Of a stretch of 64,000 nucleotides of DNA, positions 55,195-64,000 are shown in pieces (positions within the stretch are counted from its first letter, which is position 1; each line of letters begins with the position of its first letter). Made by a program: the position numbers and the translations under genes. Source of the DNA: Ancistrus triradiatus (lineage: Eukaryota > Chordata > Actinopteri > Siluriformes > Loricariidae); assembly GCA_025084515.1 (NCBI GenBank), contig JAJAGP010000571.1, positions 295,147-359,146 of the forward strand, written 5' to 3'. The notes beneath the pieces were generated by a model that saw only the letters and a list, made by a program, of their open reading frames with translations, was not told the origin of the DNA and did not search any database.

Positions 55195-55415
55195 TAGGTA
55201 ACATCTACTAAGATACAGTTTCCAGTGGTCCTTATCACTGGAGAACACAGGGCCTTGGATAGCCCTGTGTGGATGGAATGCACAATCCTGACGAGCTTCC
55301 CCTCTCTCAGACACACTGGACCAGACCTGGCCAGAAGGCAGTACTGGGATTTGAACCCAGATCCCAGGGGTGGTGGTTGGTGCATTAGACCACTGAACCA
55401 CACAAGCACCACTAC
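55195..55415 (-). mobile_element. Second tRNA-derived SINE family
   Basis: The minus strand has the A-box-like 'gtggttcagtggtctaatgc' and the B-box 'gggttcaaatcccag', 42 bases apart, then a 130-base body ('gaagctcgtcaggattgtgc'). The acceptor arms pair only partly, so a working tRNA is unlikely. Distinct in sequence from the common SINE of this window. Confidence 0.6.
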
Positions 55416-55419
55416 AATT

Positions 55420-56059
55420 TTGCATTCTGGCCGTTTCCTCAATTACATTGATATGATATTCAAGTCTACAGACTCTGTTCCAAAGCCGTCAACTTTCCTT
55501 CCTTGGGTCATTGTCTTCTTGTAACAACCAGCCTCTTTTTGACTTCATGTTCTTCCCTGACTGTGTGACATTGGATTTTGATTTTTAGTAGAATCCATTC
55601 TTTTCTCTGCCCACTTTATTTCTGGTGCCACGGACTGCCACAGAAGAACAGCTAACAAAAAAGAGAGTCTATTCTACCTACATGTGCATGGCCTCAGCTA
55701 CATCACTGATTTTGAGTGAGAACTCAGGGACACTGTGACTACATGGACTTTGATTGACAATTGGCTGTGCCAAGTGGATACGGTACACGTTTCCCTGGCA
55801 GGGGGGTTGATCAGACACAGGATTGGCCAGCTCATCAATTACAGGAGTGACTGACAGCTGACGGGACGCCCAGCTGTAAGCGCTCTCGGCATATGTAATC
55901 AATCACTGACAAAAAATAACACCTCAGGATGACATGGAAAGCTGTGCGAAGGAGAATGGTAATAAACAGGTTGTACTTACAGTCAATGTACATTTTAACA
56001 GGTTCACTTGATTGTAGGTATGCACAATTGTAGACTTTGGGCTGTAAGTACTACATATA
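55420..56059. other. Desert interval, no gene seen
   Basis: Unique DNA. 55690-55900 has balanced composition but no domain in its open frames. Confidence 0.4.
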
Positions 56060-56735
56060 TACTCAGTGATGAGTCAAAACGTTAGGACCACCCGCAGATC
56101 GGGTACAGAATAACGTTTATTATCTGCGCCTTTATAACTGGGTCTTGTCCAGGATATATATTAGATGATAAGCAAACAACTGGTTCTCACTGGTAATGTG
56201 TAGGATGTGTAGATGAAATGACCAGGTAAGTCCTCAAGACCTGAGAGGCTTTGATATTGGCCAAATCATCATGACTGGGCCAGAGCATCTCTGAAACTCG
56301 AAGGCTTGTGGTGTGCTCACAGTCAGTGGCCATCAGTATGTACCGACAGTGGCCGGAGGAGAAACAAACCACAATTCACGAGGTTAACAAGGGTTATCCT
56401 GTCTGGGTCAAACCATCAGAAAGTTTTAACACTGTTTACAGACGTATAGAGCTGTGCAGCCATAGACTCGCCAAAGTACCCATGCCAACCCCTTTCGAAC
56501 GCAAAAGCATCTGCAGTGGGCATGCGAGCATCAGAACTGGACCTTGGAGCAATGATAAATGGTCACGTAAAGCTTAAGTCTTGTGTTCTTTAACATCTGG
56601 CTTATCTGGTAAAGTGATGGCAGCAGGATACACCAAGCAAATGAAACAAGGAAGCGGAGAGAGTGTGATGCTCTGGGCAGTGCTCTGCTGGGAAACCCTG
56701 GGTCCAGGTATTTATTAGGATTTGATATGTACCAC
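56060..56735 (+). mobile_element. Decayed Tc1-type element
   Basis: The left end 'tgatgagtcaaaacgttagg' is followed by HTH remnants ('gccagagcatctctgaaac', 'cagtggccatcagtatgtac') and catalytic-domain pieces ('gcatcagaactggaccttgg', 'gtgctctgctgggaaaccct'). It belongs to the family whose ends are seen at 17296. All frames are broken. Confidence 0.72.
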
Positions 56736-58299
56736 CTACCAAAACAAGGATGCCATGAATTCAACAGATAAAATAAGGTTATTATGTATTATGCAACACA
56801 GCTTTGGATTAGGCAACACAACTAACTACAGCTCCACTCTAATACATGTTTTCACATGTACTGGAGGAATTATGTGCATGCCTGTGACCCTGCTTGGCCA
56901 CCATAGGGGCTGTGCATATACACACATATTCCCTGAACAGGAATATAGACTATCATAGACACACACACCTGAACATTTTATGGAAGCAAGTTAGCTTTTC
57001 ACGCCTTCGCAACCCTTGCAAACATGGTGAGAAGATGCAAGATTTCACACAGACAGTGGGCGGGAAACCAAGTCTCTGGAACTGTGAGACGGTACCGTAT
57101 ATACTGTAATGCAAAAATGCGACGATAAATTCTCATCTATACAAGCACATCGAAAGTGAGTGCATCCAAGTACCAGATCTCCATCGTGTGGTTAAACCCT
57201 GATATGTAGCATTCAAATCTTTCTTTAAAAATGCTCTAATACTGCGAAAACTAGGAAATACCAGACTTTATGTCTTCTACATATATATTGTATATTACAG
57301 TATCTGCTTTGTGCGTCCAGTGCTACAACAGATCATACTTTAGGTATTATTTGTAGGTAATACATGAGGTGGTTCTAAGCAATGATTTGAACTGACTTGA
57401 AGTTACACATTTAATCGAATTGCTGCTAAAAAAAAAAAAACACCGTAACTTAAGGAATTGTTCAAATAGAGAATCCATGTCAGTCAAGCCTGAATATCTT
57501 CATGTGCTGTTTTGTGGACTGACTGATAGAGGGCAGCCTTGTGACAGTAACAGCCGCTGTTGTGTGACTTGAACCTGTTCACGTAACCACATTTATTTAC
57601 AGATATTTCAGTAAAGTGTAATAAAGCTAGACAAAACGTAATCTAACACAATGCTGGTTAGCGCATCAGATTAAACTAGATTTGTAGTTTATAGATTAGG
57701 CTAAGTAAAGTTTAGGCTAAGTAAAGTGCAAATAAATCCATCTAACCAGCTAGTACAGTTAGCTTTAGAATTACTGTTTGCCTTGGTGGGCAACGAGATT
57801 CGCAATGAAAGGTTATGAAAACTGTCTTTGTAATTAAGTAGCTAAATCTCACACTGGAGATATGAGAGACATATATATACTTTAATAAATTGTATATTAT
57901 ATATAGCTAAGTATTTTTCGGTTAAAATGATTCTATTCACTCTTATTGACATATCACAGATAATACACACTGAATAATATATCACATTTACACGTTTGTG
58001 AAACACACACACACACACACACACGTTTGTCTGTCTGTCATTGTGGCCACATCCCATTGAACATTACTGTAGCTGATTAAAGCTACACCTACCTCTAATG
58101 CTAACCTATGCTAGCAAATGCTACTAAATATTTAGGCTCCTTTGCTTTTTCAAAAGAAAGTCTTAGGAAAATGGCTCCACAAGGTAAAACATGTCAGGTT
58201 TTTCCATCCTTATGGGCAAATGTGGTCCTTTCAGTGATATACACACACACACACTCTGCACACAGCCTGCAGCAGCTGCCATTTAAACTCTGTGAATAA
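56736..58299. other. Desert interval with a CA microsatellite
   Basis: AT-rich. (CA)n at 58002-58024 and a short one at 58240-58253. No coding evidence. Confidence 0.45.
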
Positions 58300-58760
58300 T
58301 TGAGTAGTAACATTTGCTGACGCTCCTCAGATCTCGGAGAGGCGCCCAGTGACATTCCTGACCCGCAGACGTTTTATCTTTTATATATTAGATCTATGAC
58401 AGTTAAAACAACCACACTGTTTTGTAAACTATCGCCGTCCGATCGTCAAGTCGTAAGGCTCCTGTGTTTAAAACTGCAATAGGTCTTTTATTATGGTGTT
58501 TTAACAAAGCGGCAGATAGTCTGTGCAGTAATCAGATTGAATTTCCCTGCCCCTGTGTGCATTTCATTAAAGCACGCTCACGCCTCGTGGCTATTTCCAC
58601 TGCTACGTCATGTTGCTTTAACCTTACTGAAGCACTTTGGCGTTAAGCTGGCAGATTGAACCCAAACAGAATTAGGTTACAATGTTGAACAGAGGCGTGT
58701 GGGCGAGGAGACGCGCCAGACGCAGCTCGGATTAGAGCATATTTTCATTTCATCACTTTT
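58300..58760. promoter_or_regulatory. Candidate conserved non-coding block
   Basis: Repeat-free, CpG-containing ('gatctcggagaggcgccc', 'cgaggagacgcgccagacg'), mixed with 'cagtaatcagattgaattt'. No TATA box or gene-like frame is evident. Confidence 0.28.
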
Positions 58761-59029
58761 TCAATAAAGTTGGGGTTTTGTGGGGAACAAGCACACCTTG
58801 TACTGGTGTTTGTCCAGGAAAGAACCTAACGTGCGCCGAGTCCCATCAGCTTCCTGTTCCATGATCCTTTGAGCTGGGGTGCCTTTACTTTGGGATTGTG
58901 TAATAATCAGGTACTGTTCCTCCATGATATTAAAAGCTGGTGTTGATTTCTGGGAAATTGTTAAGTTTCGAATGACTCGCCACTTTTAAACACTCAAATA
59001 TGCATTTATTTTTAACGGGATCAATAGGA

Positions 59030-60750
59030 CTCTGAAGGTTCTGACAGTACTTTGGCCCTCTTCCTAGTACACAAAGTACCGAAACCTCTGGCACCAGAAA
59101 GCCAAAAGTGTTCCATTGGCCACAAATCCAGTAATAAAGATTCCAGTTGCACTCCTAAATGTACCAGTTACAGTACCTAAAGAGTTCGCATGGCAAAAAG
59201 TCATTTTCTAGTACGAAACGTACAGATTTTAATATCAAAAGTTACACTTTCAGTTTCTAACATGATACCAAATACTGTACCAAAGGTTCCAGTTACAGTT
59301 CAAATATCCCAAATCTGGTTCCAGTAGCAAAGGCACCAGTTTTGATAATGTAAGCTACTGTGTCAGTGCCAAACTTTATAATTACAGTTCCAAACCCACC
59401 AGTTTCAGTACAACAAATCCTGATATGGACCCAATTAAAATACCAACAATTTCATTTCCAGTATCAAAGGCACCACTTTCTGTACCAAATGTTCCAGTTC
59501 CAGTACCAAACATACCAAACTGAGTATTAAAGTTTCTGGCTGTAATACCAGTGAAACCAGTACAAATAGTATATTGTAGGCGCAGGTTCAAGTAACAAAC
59601 AAAATCCAAGTTCAAAAAGTTCCACTACCAAACATTTTAAAGCCAGTACCAAAGGTTACTATTACAGTGTCCAGGTCACTAATTCAAGAAACCACGACTA
59701 GTATAAGTGCAAAATTCATTAGTTACCAATTTATTAATGCAGGCACCAGAAGTCCCTGTTACAATACCAAACCACCAAGTATCAAATTTTAAACTAATAG
59801 ATTTGTAGTTGTGTATGTTCGACTTATAATTTTAAACATCAAATACAATAGTTAATGCATATGAATAGACTACAAATATGAATGGAAATCAAACTGAAAC
59901 CACAAGCTCCACTGGTTCCTGACTGTATTCTTGGAACACAGATTCCAACACTAAAGGATCCATTCACAACGGTTCCAATACCAGTGGCATAATTTCCAAT
60001 GTTACAATTTCCAGTAAAAAGACCATTAACAAAGGATTTGGTTCAGCATCAAATATTCCCGTTTCATTACCAAATGGACCAGTTCCAGTTCCAAAGGAGT
60101 GAGTTCCTATATTAAATACATCAGTATTGAAGGTTACAGTTCCAGCACTAAAGTTTACAGATTTCCTAAAAAGGAATGATTTCCATTACCAAACACATTG
60201 CTTCAAATACTAAAGCCATCAGGTCTAGTGCCAAAATGTCCCAGTACCAACGGCAGAATTTCCACTGTAAGAATTCCACCAAAACCCTTTTCTAGCACTG
60301 TCAACAAATGTTAATTTCACAGAATAAAATGTTCTAGGTCCCATAACATAGATTTTAGTGCCAGACCCAAAGGAGCCACTTGCTGTTCCAAAGGTTTCAG
60401 CAGCAGAGAAACCAGTTTAGTACCAGTAGCACTAGATCAAATACCAAAGCCACAGGTTCTCTGGTTAAAGTTCCAGTACAAATAACACTGGTTCCAATGC
60501 ATTAAAATGTAGTTCCACTAAAGTAAACTTCCAATTCAAGTACCAGATTTTATAGGGTCTGTAAAACATTCCCAGTAAAGACAGTAATTGAAATTAGGTC
60601 ACCAGTTTGAGTACTAGTTTCACCAGTTCCTGTACCAAACATCCCAGCTTCAGTTTCATTCCACTACTTATAATTTCAGTTCCATTATCAAAGGTTTCTG
60701 TTTTACTAATAAACCAGTACAATCAGCCTTTAGGACACACAGAGCACCTA
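59030..60750. repeat. Degenerate minisatellite of about 21 base units
   Basis: Throughout this 1.7 kb the words 'ccagttccagtaccaaa', 'ccagtatcaaaggcacca' and 'tgtaccaaatgttccag' recur with a spacing near 21 bases. In 59455-59560 five successive 21-base units can be laid out. On the minus strand the period of seven codons gives a run such as FGTGTGTFGTESGAFDTG, which is an artefact of the repeat. Copies are strongly diverged. Confidence 0.75.
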
Positions 60751-60829
60751 TAAGAATAGAACCTAAAGTGGAACCACAAGTTCCTTTGGTTCTTGTTTTG
60801 GGTCTTGCATTGAATGTGCAGTGGAACAC

Positions 60830-61110
60830 TATTGTGAAGTGAAAGGTTGAAGAGGTCTCTGACTAATGGCAGGGAAAATAAAGAGCTTTCTCTAAACGAT
60901 GCGTGACTTCAGAGAGCTCTTCAGCGAAGACCTTCGAGCGTGAGAGGGGTGAAAGTACTTTTCAAAGCCTATTGAGTCGAACCCATGACAGAAACACAAT
61001 CACTTTCACACGTTCTTACCCAAACTTCAGAGAGACGCCCAAACCTTCTCCCACGTCACACATGGACACCATTTCCTGCACAAACCAGACAAATTAGTAT
61101 AAAATTGTAC
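60830..61110. promoter_or_regulatory. Candidate conserved non-coding block
   Basis: Repeat-free segment directly after the minisatellite ('ctctgactaatggcaggg', 'gacagaaacacaatcac'). The short open frame at 60903-61097 has no domain. Low confidence. Confidence 0.22.
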
Positions 61111-62121
61111 TGCTAATCGCACCCGAGCCGCTCACTGATCTGAACGGCATAATGGCATGCAAAGATCGAATTATTACTATATTGTATTATTTGTAAAGTA
61201 GAAGCATATAGGAGGAGGGCTGCCAAGCTAGATGATGATTGGTTTGGACACGCTGTTAAGCACTGAAGCTCAGCCAGAGCTTTTTAAAAATCAAAAGCAT
61301 GTTTTCGACCAACACATATGGACCCAATGACTCAGATTAAAGAAGTGAGGACAAACGACATCACCACTGCTAAAAATGTTACTCACGTAGGATTCCTCAC
61401 ACAGACTCGAATATGCTTCATGCATATAGATTCATTATATTTTGAATCTAATACTGCTATCATAGGTCTATTTATTCACTATTTAGCCTAATAGTGATCT
61501 ACCTCTGACTTGAGATTAATCATTATGTATTATAAGTAGTTGTAATATTACTACTTGGAATAATTGTATATTATAAATTATAATTAAAATTTAAAGTAGC
61601 TTTTTTTTCATATTTTAACCCCGTTTTTCCTGATCTGGGTCACAGGGGCTCTGGAACTTACCCCCGACGAACACCAGGCACAGGCATAAGTGCGCTCTCA
61701 ACGGAACATCTGTCCATCGGAGGGCTGAGAAGAGGTTGCTGTTGCAGCAGTGGGGGATGATCCCCTACCTAAGACACGACCAGTGGGGTCTAAATGTGAA
61801 TCCCGAACTGGAACTAGAACGTTCCTTAGTGTCATTCATAAAAATTTAGCATTAAAATGCATTAAAAAGGATTTTGCCATTATTTTATTTTACTAATGGG
61901 AAATATTAACAAGCTTTTCTCAATTACAGATTTATTTCAAATTGAATTCAGAATTATTATGTTCATTTTTACATTATTATTGTTATTACTAAAGCAACTA
62001 ATTAATATATAGTATAATTATAATATAATTATAAATATAATTATAATAAAATATTTATAAATAATTATTTACTTTATTTTATTTATTTATTATAATAAAT
62101 AATTAAGAAATAATTAAGAAA

Positions 62122-62165
<44 letters not shown>

Positions 62166-62380
62166 AATGAATAAATGAATAAATAAAATAGTTATAATTA
62201 TTTATTATAATTATTTATTCATTTATTATTACTGAATAGACATGTACATGAAATGAATTCTTTCCCATTCCACTGTCAATAGTAAATAAAATCAACGTAA
62301 GTGCTCACATTAGATGCTGTGAGAAGATTAAAATAATTGATCAATAATCAATAAAATAGTCAGTGATCAAGAGTTCTGCA
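61111..62380. other. AT-rich desert interval
   Basis: 61640-61760 ('cgacgaacaccaggcacagg', 'ggaacatctgtccatcgg') may be an old Mermaid-type repeat. 61970-62225 is nearly pure A/T with (TA)n at 62127-62155 and self-complementary TTATAATTAT words. Confidence 0.5.
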
Positions 62381-62384
62381 GACT

Positions 62385-62915
62385 GAAATGCCTTGTTGGT
62401 GAATTTGGCACCAACAGCATGAATCCATGGACCCAGTCTGCCTTGCGTCAATAGTCCAGACTGGTAGAGGTGGTGTAATGGTGTGGGGAACGTTTTCTTG
62501 GCACACTTTGGGCTTGTTTATACGAATCAGTCATGGTTTGAATGCCACAGTCTACCTTGAGTATTGTTGCTGACTATGTGCACCCCATTCAACGGCTACT
62601 TTTAGCACGATAATGCACCATGTCACAAAACAAAAGTCATTTCAAATTGGATTTGTAAACATGACAATGGGTCCAATGTTCTTCAGTGGCCTTCCAGTCA
62701 CCGGATCTGAACCCAATACAAGCTCTATGGGATGTGGTGGAAGATGAGGTTTGCAGCATGAAAGTACGCCTGAAAAATCTTCCAACATGAAACAGAATCT
62801 CAAAGCAGTGTCTAAACATCTTGTGGAACCCTTTTAGAATTGAGACAGTTTTTGAGAGGGAATGGAGGCCCTACCCAGTGTTAATATAGTGTTCCTAATA
62901 AAGTACGCATTGAGG
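62385..62915 (+). mobile_element. Decayed Tc1-type element, 3' half
   Basis: Pieces correspond to the catalytic domain: 'ggtggtgtaatggtgtgggg' (GGVMVWG), 'cacgataatgcaccatgtc' (D-N-APC, second aspartate), 'ccggatctgaacccaatac' (PDLNP, last acidic site). The end 'gtgttcctaataaagtac' is the right terminal region. The left half is missing. Confidence 0.75.
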
Positions 62916-63139
62916 GTTAATAGCAACACATATAGTCTTGCAAATGGCGTTCCAAGGACTGGTAGGTTGATCTGAATCAAAATCGTTAAGCATGCCAAAA
63001 ATACAGAAAACCTTAGCGCATATGGTGGGCTCTACCCGCGAACCCCTCACAGACAGTCAGTCAGGCTTATATTTTATGAGAACTCCCAAAAGTCAACATG
63101 ATTAGCAGAGCGTTTATCAATCTTTAATCCTCTTCTTAT

Positions 63140-63720
63140 ACATAATTAATTTGTGTGCACAGTGGGCTGTCAGATTGTACAGGTGGAGCCGTCGATACCG
63201 GGGTATATAGCACAGCCGCGTCGCTGCGGCCAGGCCACTGTATTTATAAGCGAGCGGGAGGAATAAATCCAGACAATTTCCCAGAATGCATTAGGGAGGA
63301 AATAAGCGGCGACCTCGATCCTCTCCTTTGCTTTCACATGCCTTTGTGTTTCTAATGGAGAAGCTTTTCCTTTGATATGATTGAAGACAGAGGAGGCCGC
63401 GCTGTGTTTTCCTCTCTCTACCCTGCAGGCCAGCCTCACAAAGGGAAGGAATAGATTATCCCCCCCAACCCCCACCCCCTTTTCTCTGAACCCCACAAAG
63501 TCAGCCGGGCCGCCGCATTATCATTCGGAATATGGTATCGCTTATTCGGCGTGGCAGTGCCAGTGTCGGAAGAGCTCAGAGCCTCACGGATGGAAGAATG
63601 TCCACGTATGGTGCTGTTTGAAACTCGCACAGCCTTCGTTTATTATCAGGCCAGATTTGGACGATATAGCACGGTCTAAAGGGCTCATTTGTTAGTCCCA
63701 ATTTATGGGGAGAGGAGTCA
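63140..63720. promoter_or_regulatory. Candidate conserved non-coding block
   Basis: About 580 bases, repeat-free and GC-richer than the flanks, with 'ccgtcgataccggggtatat', 'acaatttcccagaatgcatt' and 'gccgccgcattatcattcgg'. The second word resembles, imperfectly, the ZNF143-type site. Open frames on both strands (for example 63496-63170) are mutually overlapping and carry no domain. Confidence 0.33.
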
Positions 63721-63794
63721 CAATTTGAAACAAACGCTTAAGACTAAGGAAATGTCTTGTAACTCAGTATACAGTTTGTTAGTGTTATTTGAGT

Positions 63795-64000
63795 TTAAGT
63801 TCATTCATTTGTTCATTTTCTATACCTGCTTAATCCAATTCAGGGTTGCTTAGTACATTGTGGGGCACACACACACAAGCACACACTGGGACACTTGAGA
63901 GACGCCAGTTGACCATGTGGGAATGTGGGAGGAAACCAAAGTACCCTGAAGAAGCCCACACAGACACAGGGAGAAAAACCCGGGTCTCTGGAGCTGTGAG
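63795..64000 (-). mobile_element. Mermaid-like fish SINE, cut by the window edge
   Basis: 'ttcattcatttgttcatttt', 'gtgggaggaaaccaaagtac' and 'cacacagacacagggag' follow the layout of the copy at 29797-30122. The tRNA-like head lies beyond the window. Confidence 0.65.

Noticed and set aside
55323..55405. Functional tRNA gene on the minus strand
   Set aside because: Promoter boxes are good, but the acceptor arms pair only partly and a SINE body follows directly.
59382..59615. Minus-strand frame with FGTGTGT-type heptad repeats
   Set aside because: It is a translation of the 21-base minisatellite; the frame breaks outside a few well-kept units.
63170..63496. Minus-strand 108-codon frame in the right-edge block
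   Set aside because: It overlaps open frames on the plus strand and has no domain. The block is better explained as non-coding.

Overview
The window is vertebrate nuclear DNA, almost certainly from a ray-finned (teleost) fish. The evidence is the dense load of Tc1/mariner DNA transposons with TA target duplications, fish-type tRNA-derived SINEs ending in a 'gtaagtcgctctggataag' tail, hAT-like and Penelope-like remnants, long CA/GT microsatellites, and three spliced or nuclear-type genes that I can reconstruct. The order of fish cannot be fixed from this sequence alone. I see no prokaryotic gene, CRISPR array or viral genome.

Three genes are well supported. mrpl36 (mitochondrial ribosomal protein bL36m, minus strand, 23898-24254) and ndufs6 (complex I 13 kDa subunit, plus strand, four coding exons, 25805-28598) are divergent neighbours. 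irx4 (Iroquois TALE homeobox, minus strand, five coding exons, 31584-37572) lies tail to tail with ndufs6. This is the MRPL36-NDUFS6-IRX4 order known from human 5p15.33. By that synteny the right-hand 26 kb (38-64 kb), which has no convincing gene, is the start of the intergenic desert towards irx2/irx1. A fourth, unrecognised two-exon membrane-protein gene is possible at 7839-8776 (plus strand).

Layout: 1-3.3 kb, Penelope-like 3' end, palindromic MITE, SINE and the left copy of a segmental duplication. 3.3-5.7 kb, a Tc1 element nested inside another Tc1. 5.7-8.8 kb, CpG-richer DNA, a hAT-like end and the candidate gene. 8.9-10.6 kb, the second copy of the duplication. 10.6-15.1 kb, two decayed or complete Tc1-type elements. 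15.2-17.2 kb, unique, enhancer-like DNA. 17.3-23.8 kb, Tc1 and SINE insertions, including a Tc1 that splits a SINE. 23.9-28.7 kb, mrpl36 and ndufs6. 28.8-31.5 kb, repeats. 31.6-38 kb, irx4 with a Tc1 remnant in intron 4. 38-64 kb, desert with SINEs, MITEs, microsatellites, two degenerate minisatellites (75-80 bp units at 51.3-53.6 kb and 21 bp units at about 59.0-60.75 kb) and several low-repeat stretches that may be conserved enhancers.

mrpl36 and ndufs6 both serve mitochondria (translation and respiratory complex I) and are arranged head to head; irx4 is a developmental transcription factor with no functional link to them beyond conserved linkage. Nothing here amounts to a new biological system. 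The points most worth following up are the candidate enhancers, the unrecognised membrane gene and the nested transposons.
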